Assembly (NCBI RefSeq): GCF_015910445.1
Contig: NZ_CP048882.1
Span: 6,631,501 to 6,695,500 of the forward strand
From: Streptomyces bathyalis
GTDB lineage: Bacteria; Actinomycetota; Actinomycetes; Streptomycetales; Streptomycetaceae
DNA length: 64,000 bases
Direction of reading: 5' to 3'
A program made the translations under genes and the position numbers. Of the stretch, positions 26,340 to 34,370 are shown piece after piece. Positions within the stretch are counted from its first letter, which is position 1; every line of letters starts with the position of its first letter. The notes beneath the pieces were generated by a model. It made no database searches. It worked only from the letters and a program-made list of their open reading frames with translations, and was not told where the DNA came from.

Positions 26340-27686
26340 ATGACCGCAGACCAGCGAACGCGCGTCGGCGTGAGCAGCTCCGGCCCGGCGGGAGCGGACA
26401 CTGCCGACCGCGGAACGAGGGCCACTCACGATTCGCGGAACTGGAGCGTGCGAAGAGCGGTGGGCTTCGCCGTGCCCGCCCTGTGGGCGGCGGGCGTGGT
26501 CGTGTGGGAGCTGCTGCTGCCCGTGAACACCCACGCTCTCGCGCTGCTGGCCGCCACGCCCGCGCTGGCCTGCGCCGGCACGGGGGCACGCAGCGGTGTG
26601 TGGCTCGGCGGCGGATGCGCGCTCCTCGCGCTGTACCCGGTGGGGAGCGTCCCCGTCTACGAGGAGATCGGCAGCAGAGCCGGGATGTGCGGGGCGATCA
26701 TCTCCGTCGCGATGGCCAGCTGCTTCACGATGCGGCGGCGCGTGCGCCTGACCGACGAGCTCGCGCGTATCCGGGAGGTCGCAACCGCCGCGCAGCAGGC
26801 GCTGATACGGCCACTGCCGCCGCACATCGAGGGGCTCACCGTCGCGGCCGGCTATCTCTCGTCGGCCCGTGGTGCCGCGGTGGGCGGTGACCTGTACGAC
26901 GCGGTCGCCACCGCGCACGGCGTGCGCATCGTGATCGGCGACGTACGCGGGCACGGGCTCGGCGCCGTCGGCACGGTGGCCGCCGTGCTCGGCAGCTTCC
27001 GCGAGGCCGCACACGACGAACCGCGGCTGGAGCGGGTGCCGTACCGCCTGGAGCGGGCGCTGGAGCGGCACCTGGACGACCGCCGCCACGCACCGTCCGG
27101 CTCGCCGGAGAGCGGGGCAGCGGCGGAATCCGTCGAGGTGGACGAGGAGTTCGTGACGGTGCTCCTGCTGGAGGTGCGTGCGGACGGCGAGGTCACGGCC
27201 GTCAACTGCGGCCACCCCTGGCCCTACCGCCTGACCATCGGTCAGGACGGCCCGTGCCGCAGCGAACCGGTCACCACCGCCGAACCGCTGCCTCCTCTTG
27301 GCATGTTGCCGCTGCCGTCCGGCGGCCCGTCACCCCGGCGCATGCAACTGCCGCCGGGAGAAGGGCTGTTCCTGTACACCGACGGAGCGGAGGACGCCCG
27401 CGACGCCGACGGACGCTCCTTCCCGCTGCCCGACGTCCTCACGGCAGCCCTCTTCGCCCAGCGGGGAAAGGGACGCGGCGAGACCGATGCGGCAGGTGTG
27501 GTGGAGCCGGCGGACATCGTGGACTCTGTGCGCCGGGCCTTGCTGCGCCACGCGGGCGGGCGGCTGCCCGACGACGTCGCGCTGCTCGCCCTTCGCAACG
27601 ACCGCTGCCGCGTGCACGGGCAGACGCGGGAGCCGCCGTCGCAACTGGCGGCGCCGGATGCGTCGTTGCTGTGCTCATGCCCGTAG
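26340..27686 (+). CDS. membrane-anchored SpoIIE/PP2C-type protein phosphatase
   Basis: A 448-residue protein. After an N-terminal tail come about three hydrophobic helices (about 40-130: VPALWAAGVVVWELLLPV, ALALLAATPALACAG, AIISVAMASCF), then a linker and a PP2C-like SpoIIE domain. The domain's metal-binding aspartates are in GGDLYDAV and IGDVRGHG, with later GEGLFLYTDGAEDARD and PDDVALLAL. Such phosphatases act on anti-anti-sigma factors in RsbU-type partner-switching pathways, which are numerous in streptomycetes. No anti-sigma or antagonist gene is adjacent. ATG 26340 has GGAGGG about eleven bases upstream. Confidence 0.82.
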   Translation: MTADQRTRVGVSSSGPAGADTADRGTRATHDSRNWSVRRAVGFAVPALWAAGVVVWELLLPVNTHALALLAATPALACAGTGARSGVWLGGGCALLALYPVGSVPVYEEIGSRAGMCGAIISVAMASCFTMRRRVRLTDELARIREVATAAQQALIRPLPPHIEGLTVAAGYLSSARGAAVGGDLYDAVATAHGVRIVIGDVRGHGLGAVGTVAAVLGSFREAAHDEPRLERVPYRLERALERHLDDRRHAPSGSPESGAAAESVEVDEEFVTVLLLEVRADGEVTAVNCGHPWPYRLTIGQDGPCRSEPVTTAEPLPPLGMLPLPSGGPSPRRMQLPPGEGLFLYTDGAEDARDADGRSFPLPDVLTAALFAQRGKGRGETDAAGVVEPADIVDSVRRALLRHAGGRLPDDVALLALRNDRCRVHGQTREPPSQLAAPDASLLCSCP

Positions 27687-27712
27687 CGCCACGGTCCCCG
27701 CGCCCCGGGCCG

Positions 27713-27755
27713 GACGGCTTCTCGCAGCCTCCCTGTGAGGTGGTGAGCAGCCGTC
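27713..27755. terminator. stem-loop between convergent phosphatase and dehydrogenase genes
   Basis: GACGGCT (27713-27719) pairs with AGCCGTC (27749-27755), with an inner CCTC/GAGG stem. It overlaps the last codon of the minus-strand dehydrogenase and could stop both transcripts. Confidence 0.4.
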
Positions 27756-28611
27756 AGTAGGCGTAGAAGCCCGCGCCCGCCTTGCGCCCGAGGCGTCCCG
27801 CGTCCACCATCCGCTGCAGCAGCGGGGGAGCGGCGTACAGGGGCTCCTTGAACTCCGAGTACATCGAGTCGGCGACCGAGGCGACCGTGTCGAGACCGAT
27901 GAGATCCGTGAGCTTGAGCGGCCCCATCGGGTGCGCACAGCCCAGCTCCATGCCGTTGTCGATGTCCTCACGGCTCGCGATGCCCGACTCGAACATCCTG
28001 ACGGCGGAGAGCAGATACGGAATCAGCAGCGCGTTGACGACAAAACCGGAACGGTCCTGGGCCCGGATCGTGTGCTTGTCGAGCAGACCGGAAACGGCGG
28101 TCTCCGCACGCTTGATGGTCTCCTCGCTGGTGGTCAGCGCGGGGATGAGCTCGACGAGCTTCTGCACCGGTGCCGGGTTGAAGAAGTGGATGCCGATGAC
28201 CTGATCGGGGCGGGACGTCGCCACCGCGAGCTTGACCAGGGGGATCGACGAGGTGTTGGACGCGAGGATGGCGTCGGTCCTGGTGACGACCTGGTCGAGG
28301 ACCTGGAAGATCTCCGTCTTGACCTGCTCGTTCTCGATGACCGCTTCGACGACGAGGTCACGGTCCGCGAAGTCGCCCAGGTCCGTGGTGAAGGTGAGCC
28401 GGCCGAGCGTGGCGTCCCGCTCCTGCTCGGTGATCTTGCCGCGTTCCGCGGCCTTCCCGAGGGAGTTCGCCAGCCGTGTGCGGCCCAGCTCCAGCGCCTC
28501 GCCGGTGGTCTCGGCGACCATGACCTCCAGCCCGGCCCGTGCACACACCTCGGCGATGCCCGAGCCCATCTGGCCGCAGCCCACCACTCCGACGCGTTCG
28601 ATGTCCGTCAC
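27754..28611 (-). CDS. 3-hydroxybutyryl-CoA dehydrogenase
   Basis: A 285-residue soluble NAD(H)-dependent enzyme that interconverts acetoacetyl-CoA and 3-hydroxybutyryl-CoA in fatty-acid breakdown, the ethylmalonyl-CoA route or polyhydroxybutyrate-type metabolism. The N-terminal Rossmann motif is VGVVGCGQMGSGIA. The catalytic His is in GIHFFNPAPVQKLVEL, with the SNTSS loop before it. The C-terminal dimerisation domain includes CAHPMGPLKLTDLIGLD. GTG 28611 begins the homology. It is monocistronic here. Confidence 0.92.
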   Translation of the reverse strand: MTDIERVGVVGCGQMGSGIAEVCARAGLEVMVAETTGEALELGRTRLANSLGKAAERGKITEQERDATLGRLTFTTDLGDFADRDLVVEAVIENEQVKTEIFQVLDQVVTRTDAILASNTSSIPLVKLAVATSRPDQVIGIHFFNPAPVQKLVELIPALTTSEETIKRAETAVSGLLDKHTIRAQDRSGFVVNALLIPYLLSAVRMFESGIASREDIDNGMELGCAHPMGPLKLTDLIGLDTVASVADSMYSEFKEPLYAAPPLLQRMVDAGRLGRKAGAGFYAY

Positions 28612-28661
28612 CTCGTGCCTTTCGCTGATCCTTTGGTCTCAGGCGTGACGGGCGGGGATCC

Positions 28662-28706
28662 CCGGAGGAACGGCCCGCAGAGGAACGGCCCCCGGAGGAA
28701 CAGCCC
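28662..28706. repeat. three tandem 15-bp repeats
   Basis: Units CCGGAGGAACGGCCC (28662), GCAGAGGAACGGCCC (28677) and CCGGAGGAACAGCCC (28692) repeat with an exact 15-bp period and two or fewer differences from the first. They lie in the 378-bp gap between the dehydrogenase and GHL10 genes. The third unit is part of the palindrome listed next. I see no gene in this gap. Confidence 0.75.
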
Positions 28707-28715
28707 TGTTCCTCC
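28694..28715. promoter_or_regulatory. 9-bp inverted repeat GGAGGAACA-N4-TGTTCCTCC
   Basis: The arms 28694-28702 and 28707-28715 are perfectly complementary around GCCC. It lies about 85 bp upstream of the dehydrogenase start and 275 bp upstream of the GHL10 gene, so it may be an operator or a cruciform/hairpin; there is no T-run. Confidence 0.45.
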
Positions 28716-28989
28716 CTCCCCCGGAGTGAGTACCGGGGGTGCTCCCACGCCGCCCACGACGTTACCCCCGAGCGCGCACACCTTGGGGGCCGGGGGCGAA
28801 AGCGCGCGCGGGGACTTGTACGGGCGCCACGGACGCGGCAACATCGGCGAATTGGTCTCCACCACCCTCGCTCCACGGGCCGGGAAGACCGCGATCGGCC
28901 CCGTCGGGGGGACCATGAAGGTAGGCCGGGAGAGGGCGGCCACGAACCGCCCTCATGAACCGGTGACCACGAAGGGGGAAGGGGAGACG

Positions 28990-30246
28990 ATGCGGCGGGT
29001 CACACGCAGAAGCTTCGCGGCAGGTTCGGTGGGAGCACTGACCGGTGTTGCCGGTTCCTCGAATCAGGCCGCCGCCGCGCAGGAGCGGCAGCTCGCCCGG
29101 GACCGCAGCGGCCCGGGCCGGAGCGGCGCCCACCGGGAGATGCGCGGCATGTGGCTCGCCACGGTCGACAACCGCGACTGGCCAAGCGCTCCCGGCCTGA
29201 GCCCGCAGAAGCAGCAGACCGAGCTGCTCGCTCACCTTGACGCCGCTCGCCGCCGGCGGCTCAACACGGTCTGGTTCCAGGCGAGACCGACGGCGGACGC
29301 GCTGTGGCCGTCCCGGTACGAGCCCTGGTCGCAGTGGCTCACAGGCGTCCAGGGCAAGGACCCAGGCTGGGACCCTCTGGGCTTCGTGGTCCGCGAGGCG
29401 CACCGTCGCGGCTTGGCCGTCGAGGCGTGGTTCAACCCGTACCGGATCGCGCTGCACGACGACCCGGGCCGCCTCGTCCCCTCCCATCCGGCGCGGCGTC
29501 ACCCCGACTGGGTCGTCACCTACGGCGGCAAGCTCTACTACAACCCGGGGCTGCCGCAGGTACGGCGCTTCGTCCAGGACGCCATGCTCGATGCGGTCCG
29601 CCGCTACGACATCGACGGAGTCCACTGGGACGACTACTTCTACCCCTACCCGGTCGACGGCGAGACGTTCGACGACGACGCCGCGTACGAGGAGTACGGC
29701 AAGGGATTCCCCGACCGTGCCGCCTGGCGCCGCAACAACATCGACCTGCTCGTCGCGGAGGCCGGGCAGCGCATCCGCCGGATCAAGCCCGGACTGTCCT
29801 TCGGGATCAGTCCCTTCGGCGTGTGGCGCAACAAGTCCAGTGACCCGGCGGGTTCGGACAGCGCCGCGGGAGTGGAGACCTACGACGACCTGTACGCGGA
29901 CACCCGCAAATGGGTGCGCGAGGGCCGCCTCGACTACGTCATCCCGCAGATCTACTGGCACATGGGCTTCGAGGTCGCGGACTACGCGAAGCTGGCGCCG
30001 TGGTGGGCCGAGACGGTACGCGGCACCCGCACACGCCTCTACATCGGAGAGGCTCTCTACAAGGCGGGCGACCCCGCCCAGCCCGCTCCGTGGCAGGACC
30101 CCGCGGAACTCTCCCGCCACCTCACGTACTGCGAGGCGCTGCCGGAGGTGCGGGGGCACGCGTTCTTCTCCGCCAAGGAGGTCTCGGAGGACATCATCGG
30201 CGCCATGGACCGCGTCGTCGCCGACCACTATCCGCCGCGGCGGTAG
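28990..30246 (+). CDS. exported glycosyl hydrolase-like 10 (GHL10/YngK-type) protein
   Basis: A 418-residue protein with a twin-arginine signal (TRRSFAAGSVGAL, residues 5-17). The mature part starts with EMRGMWLATVDNRDWPSAPG, the hallmark of the GHL10 family, and continues as a TIM barrel: VWFQARPTADALWPS, GLAVEAWFNPYRI, DIDGVHWDDYFYPYP and the YVIPQIYWH strand. The acidic pair in HWDDYFYP is the likely catalytic site. GHL10 proteins act on cell-wall or extracellular glycans; the substrate is unknown. ATG 28990 follows GGGGAG. Folding before Tat export suggests a cofactor-bearing or fast-folding enzyme. Confidence 0.82.
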   Translation: MRRVTRRSFAAGSVGALTGVAGSSNQAAAAQERQLARDRSGPGRSGAHREMRGMWLATVDNRDWPSAPGLSPQKQQTELLAHLDAARRRRLNTVWFQARPTADALWPSRYEPWSQWLTGVQGKDPGWDPLGFVVREAHRRGLAVEAWFNPYRIALHDDPGRLVPSHPARRHPDWVVTYGGKLYYNPGLPQVRRFVQDAMLDAVRRYDIDGVHWDDYFYPYPVDGETFDDDAAYEEYGKGFPDRAAWRRNNIDLLVAEAGQRIRRIKPGLSFGISPFGVWRNKSSDPAGSDSAAGVETYDDLYADTRKWVREGRLDYVIPQIYWHMGFEVADYAKLAPWWAETVRGTRTRLYIGEALYKAGDPAQPAPWQDPAELSRHLTYCEALPEVRGHAFFSAKEVSEDIIGAMDRVVADHYPPRR

Positions 30247-30302
30247 CGGTCGGCGAGTTCGGGAAAACGGTGATCATGGGCCGACGCCGACGGCGGCGGC
30301 CC

Positions 30303-30345
30303 GTCAGGCCCGGCCCTGTCAGGCCCGGCCTTGTCAGGCGGGGCG
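30303..30345. repeat. 15-bp tandem repeat running into the DUF1918 gene
   Basis: GTCAGGCCCGGCCCT (30303), GTCAGGCCCGGCCTT (30318) and a partial third unit GTCAGGCGGGGCG (30333) repeat every 15 bp. The last unit contains the stop codon and final codons of the minus-strand DUF1918 gene. Confidence 0.7.
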
Positions 30346-30537
30346 CTTGCTCTTCTTGCGTTCCTGCACGACGGAGTCGGGGCCCGGTGAGACAACTGCC
30401 TCGTGCCCGTCGTCGAAGCGCACCCGGAACGGCGGTTCGCCGTTGTGGCCGAGCACCTCGACGATCTCCGCTTCGCGGTCGTGTTCACCCACGACCCGGC
30501 CGTGCATCAGCAGACGGTCGCCCGTGTTCGCTCGCAT
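30334..30537 (-). CDS. DUF1918 domain protein
   Basis: A 67-residue protein with the DUF1918 pattern: MRANTGDRLLMHG, VVGEHDREAEIVEV, PPFRVRFDDGHEAVVSPGPDSVV, then a basic tail. The fold is an SH3-like small barrel common in actinobacteria, of unknown function. ATG 30537 starts the domain; the in-frame ATG 30591 adds unconserved residues. It is alone in its transcription unit. Confidence 0.8.
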   Translation of the reverse strand: MRANTGDRLLMHGRVVGEHDREAEIVEVLGHNGEPPFRVRFDDGHEAVVSPGPDSVVQERKKSKRPA

Positions 30538-30680
30538 CAGGAGAGCCCTCCTGTTCGCAGGGATGCAGCGGAAAGTCGGTACAGTCCGCACTGTCCTGTC
30601 CGTACCGATAAGTCTAAGCCGGATGGCTCATCCGTGCCTCCGTCCGGTACGGCTCGGGGTGCGGAATCCAGGGGCGGGAA

Positions 30681-31646
30681 CTACGTGCGGGCTCTCTGCA
30701 CGACCACGATGCATGCCAGAACGGCGAGGGCGGTCGCCGGAGCGGCGGGCGGCAGATGCTCCCCGAGCAGCAGCACCGACCAGACGAGGGTGAGCAGCGG
30801 CTGGGCGAGTTGCGTCTGACTGGCCCTGGCCACTCCCGCGACGGCCATGCCCCGATACCACAGAAGCAGTCCCAGCAACTGGGAGCCCGTCGCCACCCAC
30901 ACCAGACCGGTCACCGCGTGGACGGTGAGGTGTGCGGGCTCCGCCAGCAGGGCCGCCACGGCGCCGGTCACGCCGAGCGGCAGACAGCCCGCCATCGCCC
31001 AGCAGACCACCTGGCGCCCGGACAGCTCGCGGGCCAGCCGCCCGCCCTCGCCGTACCCCGCCGCGCAGAGGACCAGAGCTGCGGCGAGGAAGAGGTCGCC
31101 CGCGGCGGGGGCACCTCCGCTCTCGTGCAGGGTGAAGGCCACGACGGCGGCGGCGCCCGTGAGCGCCGCGCCCCAGAAGACGGGGGAGGGCCGGGAGCCG
31201 GTGCGCAGCGAGGAGTAGAGCGCCGTCGTCAGCGGCAGGAGTCCGACGATCACCGCTGCGTGCGCGGTGGTGGAGGTCTGCAGCGCAAGGGTCGTCAGGA
31301 GCGGAAAGCCGATCATGACCCCGGAGGCGGAGAGGGCCAGAGCGGGCCAGTGCCGCCGCGGTGGAGGGGGGATCCGGAGCACGGCGATCAGCAGGCATGC
31401 GCCGAGCCCGGCGAGGACGACCCGCAGTGACGTGGCCGACCAGGGGCCGAAGCCCTCCAGCGACCATGCCGTCGCGGGGAACGTGAGCGAGAAGCAGGTG
31501 ACGCCGAGGGCGGCGAGGACGAGACCGCGGCCGCCCGGGTGTCCAAGCCGGGCGGAGGACGAGGCCGTGCCGGTGCCCGCGCGGACGGGAGCCCCGTCGG
31601 GAACCGCTATCGAACCACTGTCGATAGCGCTATTGTTGGCTTCCAT
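30681..31646 (-). CDS. EamA/DMT family transporter
   Basis: A 321-residue membrane protein with about ten helices in two EamA repeats (GLVLAALGVTCFSLTFPATA and DLFLAAALVLCAAGYGEGG open the two halves). Such exporters move amino acids or other small metabolites outward. ATG 31646 is the only canonical in-frame start before the first helix, and it has no ribosome-binding site. The ATG overlaps the ATG of the divergent MocR gene by two bases on CATG, so transcription probably starts at the codon. TACGCT (minus strand, 31657-31652) is five bases before it. Regulator pairing suggests that MocR controls this exporter. Confidence 0.85.
   Translation of the reverse strand: MEANNSAIDSGSIAVPDGAPVRAGTGTASSSARLGHPGGRGLVLAALGVTCFSLTFPATAWSLEGFGPWSATSLRVVLAGLGACLLIAVLRIPPPPRRHWPALALSASGVMIGFPLLTTLALQTSTTAHAAVIVGLLPLTTALYSSLRTGSRPSPVFWGAALTGAAAVVAFTLHESGGAPAAGDLFLAAALVLCAAGYGEGGRLARELSGRQVVCWAMAGCLPLGVTGAVAALLAEPAHLTVHAVTGLVWVATGSQLLGLLLWYRGMAVAGVARASQTQLAQPLLTLVWSVLLLGEHLPPAAPATALAVLACIVVVQRART
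31605..31636. promoter_or_regulatory. nested palindromes and leaderless -10 at the mocR/EamA junction
   Basis: CGCTATCGA (31605-31613) and TCGATAGCG (31621-31629) are perfect 9-bp arms around a 7-bp spacer. A second perfect palindrome ATAGCGCTAT (31624-31633) overlaps the right arm, so CGCTAT occurs twice as a direct repeat. TATTGT (31631-31636) is a -10 for mocR, ending eight bases before its ATG. All of this is also codons 4-14 of the EamA gene. Confidence 0.7.
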
Positions 31647-33090
31647 GTACGAGCGTAGCAGTGTGGCTGAACTGGCAGGAAGACTCCGTCAGGAAGTGGA
31701 CCGCTACTCTCCCGGTGAGAAGCTGCCGTCGAGTCGGGACCTGGTCGAGACGCACCGCGTCAGCCCCGTCACCGTCTCCCGCGCGCTCGCTCAGCTCGCC
31801 GTGGAGGGGCTGGTCGTCACCAGACCCGGCGCCGGCGCCTACCGGGCGGCTCCGCGAACCGCCCCGGCCGCACCCGGCGACACCTCCTGGCAGGAGGTCG
31901 CGCTGAGCGCCGACGCCTCCGCGGACCAGGTGCCCCGCAGCGTCGACGCCGGCGGTGTACTCGCCACGCTGACCGCGCCGCCGCCGGGCGTCATCGAACT
32001 CAGCGGCGGCTACCTGCCGCCGAACCTGCGCCCCGAGAAGGCCCTCTCCGCCGCGCTGGCCCGGGCGGGACGACGTCCCGGCGCCTGGGAGCGCCCCCCG
32101 ACGGAAGGGGTGGAGGAGCTGCGCGGCTGGTTCGCCCGCGAGATCGGCGGTCACGGGGGAAGCGTCTCCGCCGCGGACGTACTGATCACCGCCGGCGGCC
32201 AGAGCGCCATCACCACCGCGCTGCGCGCCCTCGCCGCACCCGGTGCCGCCGTCCTCGTGGAGTCGCCGACCTATCCCGGCCTGCTCGCCGCCGCACGCGC
32301 GTCGGGCCTGCGTCCCGTGCCCGTGCCCGTCGACACCGACGGGGTGCGGCCGGCCCTCCTCGAGGGCGCCTTCCGCGCCAGCGGCGCACGCGTCTTCATC
32401 TGCCAGCCGCTCTTCCAGAACCCGTCGGGCGCGGTGCTCAGTAAGGAGCGCCGAACGGCGGTGCTGGACGCGGCCCGGCAGGCAGGCGCGTTCGTCGTCG
32501 AGGACGACTTCGCGCGGCAGCTCGTGCACGAGGACGCGGGGCCGCTGCCGGACACGCTCCGCTCGGCGGATCCCGACGGCAGGGTGGTACACCTGCGCTC
32601 CCTCACGAAGGTCACCTCGCCCAGCCTGCGCGTGGGAGCGCTCGCGGCGCACGGACCGGTCCTGGAGCGCCTGCGCGCCGTGCAGACGGTGGACAGCTTC
32701 TTCGTCTCCCGCCCGCTGCAGGAGGCGGCACTGGAACTCGTCGGAGCCCCGGCCTGGCCGCGTCATCTGCGCGCCGTGGCCGCCCGGTTGAGGGAGCGTC
32801 GCGAAGTGATGCTCACCGCGCTGGCGCGGGAGGTGCCCGCGCTGTGCGTGACGCACGCACCGCGCGGAGGTCACAACCTGTGGCTCCGCCTGCCGGACGG
32901 AACGGACGAGGACGCGCTCGCCGGAGCGGCATTGCGCGCCGGGGTCTCCGTCGCCCCGGGACGGCCGTACTTCGCCGCCGAACCCGCCGCCCGTCATCTG
33001 CGTCTGAGCTTCGCCCCAGCGGCGGGGGACAGCGAGATCGCGGAAGGGGTACGGCGCCTGCGGACGGCTTGCGACGAGGTGCTCGCCTGA
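31645..33090 (+). CDS. MocR-type (PLP aminotransferase-like) GntR regulator
   Basis: A 481-residue regulator. The N-terminal winged helix (LPSSRDLVETHRVSPVTVSRAL to the wing RPGAGAYRA, about 24-66) is joined by a linker to an aminotransferase class I fold. That fold keeps the N-P-S-G turn (QPLFQNPSGAVL), the Asp in VVEDDFARQL and the PLP lysine K322 in SLTKVTSPSLRVG. MocR proteins use the fold to sense an amino acid or vitamin B6. ATG 31645 has no ribosome-binding site and lies eight bases after a -10, so the message is probably leaderless. It is divergent from, and shares start-codon bases with, the EamA exporter. Confidence 0.88.
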   Translation: MYERSSVAELAGRLRQEVDRYSPGEKLPSSRDLVETHRVSPVTVSRALAQLAVEGLVVTRPGAGAYRAAPRTAPAAPGDTSWQEVALSADASADQVPRSVDAGGVLATLTAPPPGVIELSGGYLPPNLRPEKALSAALARAGRRPGAWERPPTEGVEELRGWFAREIGGHGGSVSAADVLITAGGQSAITTALRALAAPGAAVLVESPTYPGLLAAARASGLRPVPVPVDTDGVRPALLEGAFRASGARVFICQPLFQNPSGAVLSKERRTAVLDAARQAGAFVVEDDFARQLVHEDAGPLPDTLRSADPDGRVVHLRSLTKVTSPSLRVGALAAHGPVLERLRAVQTVDSFFVSRPLQEAALELVGAPAWPRHLRAVAARLRERREVMLTALAREVPALCVTHAPRGGHNLWLRLPDGTDEDALAGAALRAGVSVAPGRPYFAAEPAARHLRLSFAPAAGDSEIAEGVRRLRTACDEVLA

Positions 33091-33237
33091 GTCCACCCGG
33101 TTCGTTCGATACGGGGATCGGGGCGCCGGGACCGGGGCCGGGGAGGGCGAGCGATGCGCGGGAGCACGGACGCCCGCAGCAGCATGGCCCGCACACACCT
33201 GGGTACCTGCCACGCCCGAGCCGGGAGGAGCGGAGCG

Positions 33238-34254
33238 ATGAGCACACTGCTGGAAGGGCTGCCCGCCGAGTACCGCGACGGGCTCCGGGACGCGCCCTCC
33301 GGTGCCGATCTGGCCGCCCGTCCCATGCTGGCCACGCTCAGCGACCGGCGCGACTTCCCCGCGGACAGCTGGATCTTCGAGCGCAAGCTTGACGGCGTCC
33401 GCCTCCTCGCCGTCCGCGAAGGCGGCCGTGTCCGGCTCCTCTCCCGCACCGGACAGCCCCTCAACGGCACCTATCCCGAGGTCGCCGACTCCCTCGCCGC
33501 CCAGGAGTGCTCCGACTTCACCATCGACGGAGAGATCGTCGCGTTCAGCGCCGGCCGAACCGACTTCTCACGACTCCAGCAGCGCCTCCAGCTGACCGAC
33601 CCGGCCAAAGCGCGCGCCAGCGGCGTCGCCGTCTTCTATTACGTCTTCGACGTGCTGCGGCTGGACGGCAAGGACGTGCGGCCGCTGCCGCTGCGCACCC
33701 GCAAGTCACTGCTGCGCCGCGCCCTGAAGTTCGACGGGCCCCTGCGCTTCACGACCCACCGCAACGAGGGCGGGCAGCTGCTGCTGGACGAGGCGTGCCG
33801 TCGCGGGTGGGAGGGGCTGATCGCCAAGCTGGCCGACGGGCGGTATGTGACCCGCCGGTCCACGGACTGGCTGAAGCTCAAGTGCGCGAAGGGACAGGAG
33901 TTCGTCATCGGCGGATTCACCGAACCGTCCGGCAGCAGAGCGGGATTCGGCGCGCTGCTCCTGGGCTACTACGAGGACGGATGCCTGCGGTACGCGGGAA
34001 AGGCCGGCACCGGCTACGACCAGGCCACGCTGCTCGACCTGCGGCGCAGGCTGGACGAACTGGCCGCGCAGCGTTCCCCTTTCGCCGAGCCCGTGCGGGA
34101 GAAGGGCGCCCACTGGTCCTCGCCCGAACTCGTCGCGGAGATCGGCTTCACGGAGTGGACGCGGGAGGGGAAGCTGCGGCATCCGCGCTTCCTCGGGCTG
34201 CGGGAGGACAAGAATCCGCGAGAGGTGGTCCGCGAACGACCGCAAACGGCGTGA
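33238..34254 (+). CDS. ATP-dependent DNA ligase (LigD ligase-domain type)
   Basis: A 338-residue ligase. The nucleotidyl-accepting lysine K50 lies in motif I FERKLDGVRLL. Later motifs include DGEIVAF (III), VFYYVFDVLRLDG, EGLIAKLADGRYV (IV) and DWLKLKC (V). The OB domain runs from QEFVIGGFTEPSGSRAGFGALLLGYYE to the C-terminus. It matches the ligase part of LigD but has no polymerase or nuclease domains, and no Ku gene lies nearby. It probably seals nicks or double-strand breaks in repair. ATG 33238 follows GGGAGGAGCGGAG. Confidence 0.85.
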   Translation: MSTLLEGLPAEYRDGLRDAPSGADLAARPMLATLSDRRDFPADSWIFERKLDGVRLLAVREGGRVRLLSRTGQPLNGTYPEVADSLAAQECSDFTIDGEIVAFSAGRTDFSRLQQRLQLTDPAKARASGVAVFYYVFDVLRLDGKDVRPLPLRTRKSLLRRALKFDGPLRFTTHRNEGGQLLLDEACRRGWEGLIAKLADGRYVTRRSTDWLKLKCAKGQEFVIGGFTEPSGSRAGFGALLLGYYEDGCLRYAGKAGTGYDQATLLDLRRRLDELAAQRSPFAEPVREKGAHWSSPELVAEIGFTEWTREGKLRHPRFLGLREDKNPREVVRERPQTA

Positions 34255-34370
34255 CGGCAGCGACGGCGTGGACAGGACGGCACCGACGCGTGCTGATCCC
34301 CTGTGGCAGGCCAGCGGCCCCGGCGACCCATGGGCCGGAACCGGCCGCACGGGACGGCAGTGGCCAAGGA

